From Helianthus annuus (Eukaryota; Streptophyta; Magnoliopsida; Asterales; Asteraceae), in NCBI RefSeq assembly GCF_002127325.2, contig NC_035436.2:123302271-123366270 (forward strand): a DNA stretch of 64,000 bases. The letters are read 5' to 3'. Positions 11,309 to 23,500 of this stretch are shown piece after piece. Position 1 is the first letter of the stretch. Each line of letters opens with the position of its first letter. The notes beneath the pieces were generated by a model that was not told where the DNA came from, searched no databases, and saw only the letters and a list, made by a program, of their open reading frames with translations. Made by a program: the position numbers and the translations under genes.

Positions 11309-11758
11309 TGTTGATGCATGGAATGTCTGTTGACTACGTCTGCATTACGTCTTTGGTCAAGATAGGTCAACATAGGAGCTAGAATGTCAAAATTAGGTTG
11401 TATGTTGATAGTTTCGCTTATTTGTACATATGTTGAATTAGTTCCGCTTATGTGTCAAACAAAGGTTTCGCTTATATGGTAAAGTGGTAGTTTCGCTTAT
11501 CTGTCATGACGAATAAGCGAAACCCCAGGGACTATATAAGGCACTTATGAGCGAAACCTTGTCATTCATGCATGTACGTTGAAGCGAAACTGTTGAGAGC
11601 ATTTGGCACTAAAACTCTGTCAATTTGTAATCAGAATGCAATAAAAGAAAAGGAATTGAAAAGGAAAAGCTGTGTTACTTCGCATATATTGATTCCGCCT
11701 TTATACGTGAAGATGAACTATCTCAACTGACTGTTTAGGGTCGGAACACGGTCCAACA
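11309..11758 (+). repeat. LTR shared by E2 (3') and E2b (5')
   Basis: A 450-bp LTR with TGTT...AACA ends, a PPT on its left and a PBS on its right. TATATAAG at 11533-11540 is a good TATA box. Upstream of it TTTCGCTTAT or TTCCGCTTAT occurs four times. Around and below it the same motif occurs three times inverted. GTTTCGCTTAT at 11490-11500 and its exact reverse complement at 11513-11523 form an 11-bp palindrome just upstream of the TATA box. No second full copy is present in the window, so the boundaries rest on terminal dinucleotides, PPT and PBS. Confidence 0.85.
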
Positions 11759-11760
11759 AG

Positions 11761-11772
11761 TGGTATCAGAGC
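11761..11772 (+). promoter_or_regulatory. E2b primer-binding site
   Basis: TGGTATCAGAGC two bases after the LTR, matching initiator tRNA-Met. Confidence 0.92.
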
Positions 11773-11984
11773 TCAGGACGAGGAGTTCATACTACTACAG
11801 CTTGAATCTGCAGAATTTTCTCATTTCTACTCACTTTCTCTCATACTTGTTCAGTTTGAACTGGTTTCTACGGTTGAAATAGCCTGAATTTTGACTATAA
11901 CGTGTGAAATACAGTAATAACAAACCCTAGAAAGTTTCAAGTTAAAATTCGGACTAAAACATGGTGAAAACTGGTTAGAACTAG

Positions 11985-12297
11985 GTTCCGCTTATTCGGA
12001 CATCGAGGTTCCGCTTGAAAGACCTAGTTTCGCTTATAGGTTCCGCTTGTAATACATAGTTCCGCTTGAAATAACCAGTTAGTTCTCTTATTTGGAAGTG
12101 TTGCTTGAAGGTTTCGCTTGAAATAACAAATAGTTTCGCTTTGTCAGACCTTTCGCTCATAGGTTTCGCTTGAACGATCAAGTTGGTTTCGCTTATAAGG
12201 ACAACTTGATTGTTTCGCTTATACAGACATTGGAGTTTCGCTTATCTGGTCAACTTGCTAGTTTCGCTTTTCTGTCAAACAAGTGTTTCGCTTATTT
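11985..12297 (+). repeat. TTTCGCTTAT motif array in the E2b leader
   Basis: About fourteen copies of TT(T/C)CGCTT, most followed by AT or G, occur in about 310 bp at irregular 12-40 bp spacing. The same word recurs in the LTR promoter. It is a dispersed word array and not a simple tandem repeat. Confidence 0.85.
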
Positions 12298-12362
12298 GTC
12301 ACAGTTGTCAAAAACTTCGAAAATTTGGCTAAGTGTTTGCTGATTTTGTAGGTACACTCAAG

Positions 12363-13346
12363 ATGGATGATATTTTCTTGAACCCGTTCAGCGACATGTA
12401 CGCGTTTGCTGGAAATTCCGGAAATGATGATACATCGTCAAGCAATGTGAACGAGAATCCGCTGAAAGAAAAGAAAAAGGAAGCTTGGGAATCGGAAAGT
12501 GCCTTCGGAACATTCAATAAACCCCAAAGCTAATGGCTATCGAGGAGTACAGTCGGTGGACCAGAAAGTTTGAAGATTGGATGATGGCATTTGCATTTCC
12601 CAGTTGGAAGAGTTTGAAAACCGGTTATGATCAAGGAAACAAAAATGGTGAAACTCTATCTTCAGCTGATGAGATTGAATCGTTTGTAGCTGAGCAAAAA
12701 TGCGTGGCTTTGTTATTTCAGTCTGTTCGGGAGGACATAATCTCTTTGATTGATTATACAAATGCAAAAGATCTTTGGCAAAAGCTAGAAAAGAAATGTC
12801 TAGGAAGTACTGAAATTGTGAAAAGTAAAAAGAAACTTCTTAGGAAAGAGTTTGATATGTTTGCTTGTCTTAAGAATGAGTCAGTTTGTAAAATGATAGA
12901 AAGGTTTGGTCATCTGAAGCTGGAATTAGCAAGACATGATATCAGATATTCTGATGAAGAACTTGTTGACAAACTGTTCGATTCATTACCAGACGAGATG
13001 GATTGGAGATATTATGCGCTGATGTTGAAGAACACTATTGCTCCTGAAAAGTTGAAACCAGATTTGGTGATTGAGAGACTTGAAAGTCACGAACTGGAAC
13101 TGAAGAAGACGTATAAAGTCAATCACTCATCTTATCAACAGAATTTGGATCTATATTATCCGAAAAGCATGATGCCGAAAGCTACTTCTCCCAAGACTGC
13201 ATTTTCTGCTAAGAATGTGTCGACAGCAAGCAAAGAGAGTCAAAGCACTCAAAGCAGTGGAAATCACAGTGGTTATCACAGTGGATCTTCCTCATCTTTA
13301 AGTCATTCTGATGCTAAGTTTCAGTGCAACATTGCAATAGATTTGA
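12363..13346 (+). pseudogene. gag: E2b gag, 5' part
   Basis: The reading frame begins MDDIFLNPFSDMYAF and runs to about 12520. A one-base frameshift in the AAACCCCAAA region then moves it to the frame starting LMAIEEYSRWTRKFED. That frame contains a full UBN2-type copia capsid core (SVREDIISLIDYTNAKDLW, ERFGHLKLELARH, LVDKLFDSLPDEMDW). It runs into the LARD insertion at 13347. The coding sequence resumes at 24197 in the same frame, with one in-frame TAG soon after the junction. The product would have been the copia capsid. It is dead three times over: frameshift, insertion and stop. Confidence 0.88.
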
Positions 13347-13849
13347 TGTGACAACCGGTAATTAACGCCTCTTATTTACGCGATTAGCAAGCGTTTAAGG
13401 TGATAATAAATAGTGTTTAAGACACGAATTAACTCAATTAGGCTACGGAAATGCCTAGGAACACATATCTGACTTTACAGTGCGCGAATGGTGGTTCGCG
13501 GGAAAATGCGAAACGATAAGCGGTAACGAACTGACACCGTACGAAATACTGACAACCGACAAATCCAGACTAACATCCGTACAAACCCGAATCTTGCACA
13601 CATCATGATCTTACGCACAACTGGACTTAATTATTAATTGAGTCCATAAAGTCTAGCAAAGTCCGGGTAAATGCATAGGATTGCATTTGGTAACAGTTAG
13701 ATATTGTAATATTGCATAACGGTAAAATTTGATGAGAAAATAAACGTTGGTGGTTATACAAAACGGAAAATTCTAAATTTGAATATTCTATTTTTTTTTA
13801 ATTATTTACATAATTATATTGGTAGATATTAAATGATTAAATATCGATA

Positions 13850-13851
<2 letters not shown>

Positions 13852-13893
<42 letters not shown>
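13852..13893. repeat. (AT)n microsatellite
   Basis: About 42 bp of AT dinucleotides in the 5' LTR. The equivalent tract in the 3' LTR (about 20499-20558) is about 60 bp, so slippage occurred after insertion. Confidence 0.9.
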
Positions 13894-13895
<2 letters not shown>

Positions 13896-15341
13896 ATAAA
13901 CCATTTAAACATAATACATGTGTGCATGTATGGTACATAACTTACATCTCAGAAAATTGGTTTAGTCAAAAAAGGTATTACAATTTTGTTTGTTCCTTTC
14001 CAATGACAAGACTAGACATATAGGTGTGGTCTAAATTTGATAATAATCAAATTGTATACATGGCCATTGCCTTCAACTTTTTTTATCCTACTCAACACCA
14101 GCTACCTACACCTTTCCCAAAACCCAACTACTGACCACATGCCATGCCCATCTTTCTTATAATGATTTCTCATTTGGTGAATCTAATACCTTGAAACAGG
14201 TTTCATATTTCTTTATTAGATATTACATCAAGGCCATCATCTCTTTGCTTGTATACCTATCCAAAGAAAATAGGCCACTCCTAGTCAAATCTTGCACACG
14301 TTCCTAACTGACTTTCCCTCTAGAATCCTATTTAAATATGTGTGTCTTCTAGATAATGAATTATTTTATTGTATGAACCTTAGTTGATTATGGGACCACA
14401 CCCAACAAAGCTAGTTAGCATGGTTTATTCTATTTTTTTTTTTCTCCTGTACAATACGGATCAAAAGAAAGAATACCCACACAAGATTTCTTTTATTTGT
14501 CATCATTATTACCAAGTGCACCACCATTACTTACATTGCAATTTAATAATGGAGAGACCATGTTTTTTTTCTAAATTTCCCTTTCCCCTCATATCAACGC
14601 ACACCAGTACTCATCTCTGTAATCCATTCAAACACAGGTAAATGAAGGAATTGAAACCCTATATTCTCATTCCTACAAACCACGCCTAACATCGTCCCTG
14701 TTTTCCCTACCTCGTGTCTGGTCATCGGCGACCAGAGCCGATTATCGGCCTACTGCCATTCTCCGACAAACCCAACACCCCCCTCTGTTACAGATCTAAA
14801 CGGCCGGCCACCACCCTTTGGTGGTGGCGTACGACGACAACAAGGTCAGAGAGATCGGAGTGAGAGTGGATTCGAGGAGAGAGAAACTGCGGTGGGGGGG
14901 TATCGTTCGTTTTTCCAGTGACCCCGCCGGTGAGCTGATGGTGTTGGTAATGATGAAGACGGATGGATGGTGGTGCTCAAAGGCAGCTGTGATTTTCAGG
15001 TAGTAACACCCAACCTTTTTCGATCTTTTTCCGATCAGTCCCTTTTAAAACTCCATCTTATGTTTTTCATCTTTTCTTTGCGGTGATGATGATGGTGATG
15101 TCGGTGGTGGCCGACGGCAGCCGGAGCCACGCCCCCGGAGAACGGCGGCGGCTGTGGTGGCTCGGTTCAGCGTTGGCTTGGCCGGTCAACAGAAGATCGG
15201 GACTTAAGCGGGTCAGAATTGTAGCTCGGATTAACTCAGTTTTGGTTCGAGCATAGCACTTCAAGTTGGTCAGATTGCTCCGGTTAAAGCTCCGCGACAC
15301 GAACGGTTCGAAACTCAGGTCATGTTTTTGGTTCAGGTCTC

Positions 15342-15500
15342 GGTCAACGAAAGTCAACAGGTTCGGGTTCTGGTCAACTGTGGTCGACCCCGGTGAAATT
15401 TAGTCAACCAGGTCAACTCAGTCTTGGTTCAGATTAGGAAGTCAAAGAAAGTCAACACTCGAGTCAAACCTCAGTCACAGGCAGTCAACTGTCGGGTCAA
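15342..15500 (+). promoter_or_regulatory. Cluster of ten W-box motifs in the LARD LTR
   Basis: (A/G)GTCAA, the reverse complement of the WRKY-binding W-box TTGAC(C/T), occurs ten times in 159 bp. The 3' LTR carries the same cluster at about 22010-22168. WRKY factors are stress and defence regulators, so LTR induction under stress is a reasonable inference. No start site is mapped. Confidence 0.65.
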
Positions 15501-17526
15501 CAATAGTCTACGAAAGACCCGGTAAAGTTTTAAGCGTATCGAGTTAGTCTACATTAGATTATAGTTATACGCGAACCGAGCTCGAACTGATATTTTAGCG
15601 ACTTCTTACTTTTGGCATCTTGATAGAAATATATTGTCGTTTATTTTGTGAATTGAATTTTGTTGAATTTTGAAAAGATAACGACAACTTTTATTGTCGG
15701 GTTATTCCAAAAACAAGAGGAAACTCTGCCCGAATTTCGTTAAAAACCCGATACACGACACGTATTTATAGTTTAAAAACGACACTTATCAAAACTCGAG
15801 TTTTCTTATAAAATAAAGAAAGATATACTTATATTGGCGACATTTTATGAATTACAAAACAAAGTTATAACGTCTCGACAAAACACGAGCTACTAGTTTA
15901 CGAAATTCATATACTTTTATAAAATAAATATGATTATTTATATTTATTTTGAACGTCTTTACTCTAAGTATGGCACATTTCCTTGTCGATTATAACAAAC
16001 AGTATTTATTATGCCTTACGAAAACTACGAAAAGCTGTACCGTTGTTTCATCTACGCCTTCTATTCACGACTACTAGCACGACTTTGTATGTATATTTAT
16101 ATTTATATATATAAATATATATATATCCTAAATCCTTCGGAAAACTAAGACGTTTTCACGACTTAGTATTATCCCGATTATAAACGGGATCAAATAACCA
16201 TAGATTGGTTATTCTAAATCAACAATAACACCTTTATAGAATCGTTTAGTTAACGATTCGGTAGAGCTCGGACACGTAGTTTAACTACGTTGTTTTATTA
16301 GAAAACTTATAATTATTCCTTGATTAGGAATGCTTTAGTTGCACGCTAGTGAGGTCACATTCTTGGAATGACATCATGGAATCACTTTTAGCTAGCTTTG
16401 CACAAGGATGTCGAGGTGAGTTCATAACCCCCACTTTTTACGGTTTTACATTTTTATAAATGTTTTCGGGGGTGGAAAGACATGCAAGTTTTTGCAAAAG
16501 AAAACACTATTTCGATGAACGAAAACACATATTTATAAACCATGTTGCAAATGATTTTCAACGAACTTGAATGGTTTACGAACGATTTATACTAAACATA
16601 CCGGTTTTACAAAACATGCATGATTTTCATGACTAGTGACGAGAGTGTCCTAGTTACAACAACGGGACTGGGTTGGCCTGCGTACGAAAAACGAGACAAC
16701 TCAGTGAGATCATGTCCCCCTTTTCTTTCAACGTTTCGGTTTACAACTTTCGGGGGAAATACATGTCAAACTAGGGTATGATTAAGTTATGGAATGAACT
16801 CTTAGATCATGTGAGCATAGGCTGTAACTGAGGTGCCATTAATCCTTTTGAGGACCAAGGAACAAAGGTTAGATCTAATGGGTACGGGCGAGCCCCACTC
16901 ACGGTCCATGGGTGACCACTTAGAGTGCTGTTGTGTCCAGTGTCGAGAGTTCGACACTTAAATTGCCTACGCGGGTTGAGTACCTCCTATGTCGTCGCAT
17001 ATATTAATGTCCTCGCGAAACATTAATGATCAACATGTTCATAGACGCTTTACATACCAACTTACAACACTATAACTTTCAAATGTTTTTAATATTCGTT
17101 TGACGCAAACTCGTAATACATGTATTTACAAACTTTGATAATGTTTTCAACTTATGTAGAAGTAAGAGGACGTGTTGGTCCTACTTACAAAACTCTAGTG
17201 GGCTAGACTCACAGTTTTCATACAACATGTCGAGAAAATGATTTTACTAATTTTCTCCACAACTTTTTAACCGGTTATCAAAAAGATTTATTTTAAATCT
17301 TTTCAAAACAAACTATGAACTCGCTCAACTTTATGTTGACTTTTTTCGCATGTTCTTTCTCAGGTTGCATTTTCAAAACTATGGAACGGTTGGAATAGGA
17401 GAACCCATGGGAATTCGAGTACTTAGCGGCGTTCATTTATAGAAGTCTTAGCTTATTTGCTTCCGCTGTGCAATGAAGATACCGGTCCAGTCACGCCATG
17501 CTCTGATATTTCGGGTTGTGACAGAT

Positions 17527-17538
17527 TGGTATCAGAGC
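17527..17538 (+). promoter_or_regulatory. LARD primer-binding site
   Basis: TGGTATCAGAGC, three bases after the LTR end at 17523, complementary to initiator tRNA-Met. Confidence 0.92.
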
Positions 17539-18801
17539 TATAGGTTTCAGCGAATTAGGTTTCTGTAGAGATACCTAGGCTTTAACCTCACTCTTTGGGA
17601 ACTTAGATTGTTAAGTCTTTGAGTACGTACAAAACGCCTAGGATTCGAATATGGGTTCCAACCGTTGCCGAAAACAATGAGTCAACAACTTCGGTTTTAA
17701 ACAAACACAAGTGTTGTGTTGATACACGTTACATGAAACAATTACACACAAATATCAAAACTTTGAGAGTTTTGGATATTATGCATTTAGGACCTTTGGA
17801 AAACTTATGTCAAAACTCATTAAAGGTCTTCACTTAGAAACCGTGACTAACAACTCGGGCAAACACCATTATCTATATTGTATATGCTATTTTAATTACC
17901 CGAGCAGGTAACATACGCGGAACGAAGCAATAGTGCACAAGTATACATGAAACATAAACTACACGTCAGCGGACGTCGAAGCACATCACACATGACTTTC
18001 GAGGCAAGGCCTTGGGGAAAACACAAATGGGCACAACAACAACGATGCCAATCTCGTCAGCGGGAGAAGATTTCACAACAGTCGATACTTAGTCTGAAGA
18101 GACTCACAATTGTTGGCGCTGCAAAAGAAGTCACACGTCTTCGCTTTCCCCCTATTTCACTTATGGCGATTACGCTATGTTCGAAATTCCAGGTAAAGTC
18201 CTTAAATTTCTTTTGTTGAAATTTCGACTTCTTGCATAAAGTGAGTAGATTTTTGCATTTCTACTCCCCCTTAATGATCGTTGCACCACAAAGATTTTCT
18301 TCCATGATAGCAAACACTCAATTGTTTTATTTTTGGTGAATTCATATGTACGCATGCATTGTTTATCGCGCATGTGGTTCGTTGATTCGTGAAGACCATT
18401 GGGGGGCTTCACTCCAAATTGTCGTTTTATCAAAGCTCATATCGTGCGCTATACTTGATCTTTGCATTGTGATCTAGATGAACAACATTATTGCAAAGCG
18501 TTGACTCTTTGATATCGAGTCGACAAATCTCTTGGAAAACTCAGTTTCTTTTGTGTGGTATACATGGTTTTTCATTGTGGCCATGTCTAAACTTTCTCAT
18601 TGATACATGAATTCATTGTTGGAATATGTTTCAACTAAGTTCAATTGTTGAACTTGCTCGTAATATATATTCGATTCAAGATTCCATATGATGGATTGAG
18701 GCCATCATATTCGAAATAATCCCAACAAGCACTTCATTTTTTTTGAACCATAACATGCTTGTTTGGTCTTCGACTTCACTGAATCGTTTCCTTGATCACG
18801 A

Positions 18802-18996
18802 TCACCTTGTGGTGACGTTCTCACAAATTTGAAGCTTGCGCTAATCTCGTTGCTCACATCATGTACGAATTTAATTATTTATTTATTTGTTTATTGATAT
18901 TAAATCCGCTTAGTTGATTTATCATTTTAAAGCAATCTTAACACAATCGTGTGTTAAGACAATGGTACACAAATTCATATTATATTCCGGTGTACC
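18802..18996 (+). repeat. LARD hairpin module, copy 1
   Basis: Hairpin a: TCACC 18802-18806 with GGTGA 18811-18815, loop TTGT. Hairpin b: TCTTAACACA 18936-18945 with TGTGTTAAGA 18950-18959, loop ATCG, ten perfect pairs. Hairpin c: GGTACAC 18964-18970 with GTGTACC 18990-18996, seven perfect pairs. Confidence 0.75.
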
Positions 18997-19164
18997 TCTT
19001 AACGGTTCTTTCACCATCGAGCGAACATTTTGTGATATTCATTGCTTTTCATCTTCGCTCGAAAACATTGTTTATTTGTTTCGTTTTCAATTGAAAATCC
19101 TATGAGATTTGTTTGAAACAGGCATTCAGATTCACTTCATTTAGCCCTCATTTGATTTCAAACA

Positions 19165-19503
19165 CGGTGATACTTGTTCGATCACCGCTATTACTGAATT
19201 ATTTCGATCACTACGACACCTTGTGGTGTTAGTATGAACTTGTAGCTTGGGCTAATCATGATCGAGCATTTCATGCAAAACACAGGCGGTACTTGTTCGA
19301 TCACCGCTATTACTGAATTGTTGCATTCACTACGACACCCCTGTGGCGTCGGTCTAAACTTGTAGCTTGTGCTAATTACAATCAGTCGTTTCATGCAGAA
19401 CTATTTATGCTTTTCGTTTGACACATCATTCAAATAGTCTTAATGCAATTATGTATTAAGACGATGATACACCAGGTTCGGTTGTATTTCGTTTCGGTGT
19501 ATC
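19165..19503 (+). repeat. LARD hairpin module, copies 2 and 3
   Basis: Hairpin a occurs twice: ACACC 19216-19220 with GGTGT 19225-19229, and CGACACC 19333-19339 with GGCGTCG 19345-19351 (one mismatch). An added arm pair CGGTGAT 19165-19171 and ATCACCG 19181-19187 is perfect. Hairpin b: TCTTAATGCA 19438-19447 with TGTATTAAGA 19452-19461, one G-U pair. Hairpin c: GATACAC 19466-19472 with GTGTATC 19497-19503, perfect. Confidence 0.75.
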
Positions 19504-19956
19504 CTTGCAGCTCAATAATGTCAACACGTTGGTTTTATCTTATTCATTTATTGGTTCAACAGTTGACAAATCATTTCATGATTCTATCTATTTGAGCTTG
19601 TTAAACTCGAGTTTCAATCATACAACAACCAACACCAGTTTCTGTTGGTAGTGAATTCTATTGTTTCAAAAATTGATTTGCAGTTGTGAACGTGCATTTG
19701 GAATTCTATTGGTCGAAATTCCTCCTTTGTTGGACCCTCGTAGACATAATCACATTGGTGATAGTATCACAACGCTTCGTTCACTTGACATCGATTTCTA
19801 GAACAAACTCTGTTGAACAATTGGGTTCTTATTGATGCAAAATGTCCTCACATTCACGTAATCTGAATAACTCTTTCTTTGATTTCGCGATTATTAACTT
19901 TGGCATTGTTCGGACTTACCTGCAAACGATACAACTCTGAGGAGATAACATAGTCT

Positions 19957-19993
19957 AAATTTCGAGGACGAAATTTCTATAACAGGGGGAGAA
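19957..19993 (+). promoter_or_regulatory. LARD 3' palindrome and polypurine tract
   Basis: AAATTTCG at 19957-19964 and CGAAATTT at 19969-19976 form a perfect 8-bp palindrome. The PPT AGGGGGAGAA (19984-19993) follows and directly abuts the 3' LTR. The same palindrome precedes the 3' LTRs of E5 and E7. Confidence 0.85.
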
Positions 19994-20494
19994 TGTGACA
20001 ACCGGTAATTAACGCCTCTTAATTACGCGATTAGCAAGCGTTTAAGGTGATAATAAATAGTGTTTAAGACACGAATTAACTCAATTAGGCTACGGAAATG
20101 CCTAGGAACACCTATCTGACTTTACAGTGCGCGAATGGTGGTTCGCGGGAAAATGCGAAACGATAAGCGGTAACGAACTGACACCGTACGAAATACTGAC
20201 AACCGACAAATCCAGACTAACATCCGTACAAACCCGAATCTTGCACACATCATGATCTTACGCGCAACTGGACTTAATTATTAATTGAGTCCATAAAGTC
20301 TAGCAAAGTCCGGGTAAATGCATAGGATTGCATTTGGTAACAGTTAGATATTGTAATATTGCATAACGGTAGAATTTCATGAGAAAATAAACGTTGGTGG
20401 TTATACAAAATGGAAAATTCTAAATTTGAATATTCTATTTTTTTTATTATTTACATAATTATATTGGTAGATATTAAATGATTAAATATCGATA

Positions 20495-20560
<66 letters not shown>

Positions 20561-23500
20561 ATAAACCATTTAAACATAATACATGTGTGCATGTATGGTA
20601 CATAACTTACATCTCAGAAAATTGGTTTAGTCAAAAAAGGTATTACAATTTTGTTTGTTCCTTTCCAATGACAAGACTAGACATATAGGTGTGGTCTAAA
20701 TTTGATAATAATCAAATTGTATACATGGCCATTGCCTTCAACTTTTTTTTTATCCTACTCAACACCAGCTACCTACACCTTTCCCAAAACCCAACTACTG
20801 ACCACATGCCAAGCCCATCTTTCTTATAATGATTTCTAATTTGGTGAATCTAATACCTTGAAACAGGTTTCATATTTCTTTATTAGATATTACATCAAGG
20901 CCATCATCTCTTTGCTTGTATACCTATCCAAAGAAAATAGGCCACTCCTAGTCAAATCTTGCACACGTTCCTAACTGACTTTCCCTCTAGAATCCTATTT
21001 AAATATGTGTGTCTTCTAGATAATGAATTATTTTATTGTATGAACCTTAGTTGATTATGGGACCACACCCAACAAAGCTAGTTAGCATGGTTTATTCTAT
21101 TTTTTTTTCTCCTGTACAATACGGATCAAAAGAAAGAATACCCACACAAGATTTCTTTTATTTGTCATCATTATTACCAAGTGCACCACCATTACTTACA
21201 TTGCAATTTAATAATGGAGAGACCATGTTTTTTTTCTAAATTTCCCTTTCCCCTCATATCAACGCACACAAGTACTCATCTCTGTAATCCATTCAAACAC
21301 AGGTAAATGAAGGAATTGAAACCCTATATTCTCATTCCTACAAACCACGCCTAACATCGTCCCTGTTTTCCCTACCTCGTGTCTGGTCATCGGCGACCAG
21401 AGCCGATTATCGGCCTACTGCCATTCTCCGACAAACCCAACACCCCCCCTCTGTTACAGATCTAAACGGCCGGCCACCACCCTTTGGTGGTGGCGTACGA
21501 CGACAACAAGGTCAGAGAGATCGGAGTGAGAGTGGATTCGAGGAGAGAGAAACTGCGGTGGGGGGGGGTATCGTTCGTTTTTCCAGTGACCCCGCCGGTG
21601 AGCTGATGGTGTTGGTAATGATGAAGACGGATGGATGGTGGTGCTCAAAGGCAGCTGTGATTTTCAGGTAGTAACACCCAACCTTTTTCGATCTTTTTCC
21701 GATCAGTCCGTTTTAAAACTCCATCTTATGTTTTTCATCTTTTCTTTGCGGTGATGATGATGGTGATGTCGGTGGTGGCCGACGGCAGCCGGAGCCACGC
21801 CCCCGGAGAACGGCGGCGGCTGTGGTGGCTCGGTTCAGCGTTGGCTTGGCCAGTCAACAGAAGATCGGGACTTAAGCGGGTCAGAATTGTAGCTCGGATT
21901 AACTCAGTTTTGGTTCGAGCATAGCACTTCAAGTTGGTCAGATTGCTCCGGTTAAAGCTCCGCGACACGAACGGTTCGAAACTCAGGTCATGTTTTTGGT
22001 TCAGGTCTCGGTCAACGAAAGTCAACAGGTTCGGGTTCTGGTCAACTGTGGTCGACCCCGGTGAAATTTAGTCAACCAGGTCAACTCAGTCTTGGTTCAG
22101 ATCAGGAAGTCAAAGAAAGTCAACACCCGAGTCAAACCTCAGTCACAGGCAGTCAACTGTCGGGTCAACAATAGTCTACGAAAGACCCGGTAAAGTTTTA
22201 AGCGTATCGAGTTAGTCTACATTAGATTATAGTTATACGCGAACCGAGCTCGAACCGATATTTTAGCGACTTCTTACTTTTGGCATCTTGATAGAAATAT
22301 ATTGTCGTTTATTTTGTGAATTGAATTTTGTTGAATTTTGAAAAGATAACGACAACTTTTATTGTCGGGTTATTCCAAAAACAAGAGGAAACTCTGCCCG
22401 AATTTCGTTAAAAACCCGATACACGACACGTATTTATAGTTTAAAAACGACACTTATCAAAACTCGAGTTTTCTTATAAAATAAAGAAAGATATACTTAT
22501 ATTGGCGACATTTTATAAATTACAAAACAAAGTTATAACGTCTCGACAAAACACGAGCTACTAGTTTACGAAATTCGTATACTTTTATAAAATAAATATG
22601 ATTATTTATATTTATTTTAAACGTCTTTACTCTAAGTATGGCACATTTCCTTGACGATTATAACAAACAGTATTTATTATGCCTTACGAAAACTACGAAA
22701 AGCTGTACCGCTGTTTCATCTACGCCTTCTATTCGCGATTACTAGCACGACTTTGTATGTATATTTATATTTATATATATAAATATATATATATCCTAAA
22801 TCCTTCGGAAAACTAAGACGTTTTCACGACTTAGTATTATCCCGATTATAAACGGGATCAAATAACCATAGATTGGTTATTCTAAATCAACAATAACACC
22901 TTTATAGAATCGTTTAGTTAACGATTCGGTAGAGCTCGGACACGTAGTTTAACTACGTTGTTTTATTAGAAAACTTATAATTATTCCTTGATTAGGAATG
23001 CTTTAGTTGCACGCTAGTGAGGTCACATTCTTGGAATGACATCATGGAATCACTTTTAGCTAGCTTTGCACAAGGATGTCGAGGTGAGTTCATAACCCCC
23101 ACTTTTTACGGTTTTACATTTTTATAAATGTTTTCGGGGGTGGAAAGACATGCAAGTTTTTGCAAAAGAAAACACTATTTCGATGAACGAAAACACATAT
23201 TTATAAACCATGTTGCAAATGATTTTCAACGAACTTGAATGGTTTACGAACGATTTATACTAAACATACCGGTTTTACAAAACATGCATGATTTTCATGA
23301 CTAGTGACGAGAGTGTCCTAGTTACAACAACGGGACTGGGTTGGCCTGCGTACGAAAAACGAGACAACTCAGTGAGATCATGTCCCCCTTTTCTTTCAAT
23401 GTTTCGGTTTACAACTTTCGGGGGAAATACATGTCAAACTAGGGTATGATTAAGTTATGGAATGAACTCTTAGATCATGTGAGCATAGGCTGTAACTGAG

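Larger units (their letters stand above)
6110..11758 (+). mobile_element. E2: Ty1/copia (Sirevirus-like) element, 3' part
   Basis: The host of E1. Its gag lies left of the window. Visible parts are the intact pol, a 1.6-kb 3' non-coding region, a PPT and a 450-bp LTR. The LTR is directly followed by another PBS, leader and gag (E2b), so the LTR is shared by two units. Tandem LTR-internal-LTR-internal structures arise by unequal recombination between copies. Confidence 0.85.
13347..17523 (+). repeat. LARD 5' LTR
   Basis: 4177 bp, nearly identical to 19994-24191. It contains an (AT)n tract, a W-box cluster and no supported gene. The 96-aa minus ORF at 15067-15357 is present in both LTRs simply because they are copies. 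Confidence 0.93.
17524..19993 (+). other. LARD interior, non-coding, with repeated hairpin modules
   Basis: 2470 bp with only short, unrelated ORFs. From about 18770 the sequence consists of diverged repeats. One unit contains ACTGAAT, a CACC-TTGT-GGTG hairpin, TGTAGCTTG and GCTAAT, and appears near 18775, 19170 and 19290. A second unit of two hairpins appears at 18936-18996 and 19438-19503. Arms change in matched pairs between copies. This suggests a conserved RNA structure, perhaps for packaging or dimerisation in a helper particle. Confidence 0.75.

Noticed and set aside
11985..12297. TTTCGCTTAT repeats as a CRISPR or satellite
   Set aside because: Spacing is irregular and words are too short; better seen as a dispersed motif array.
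15067..15357. 96-aa minus-strand ORF, repeated identically at 21735-22025
   Set aside because: Identical because the two LARD LTRs are copies; no domain, and it overlaps the W-box cluster.
16080..16135. AT-rich stretch in the LARD LTR as an origin or MAR
   Set aside because: Only base composition supports it.
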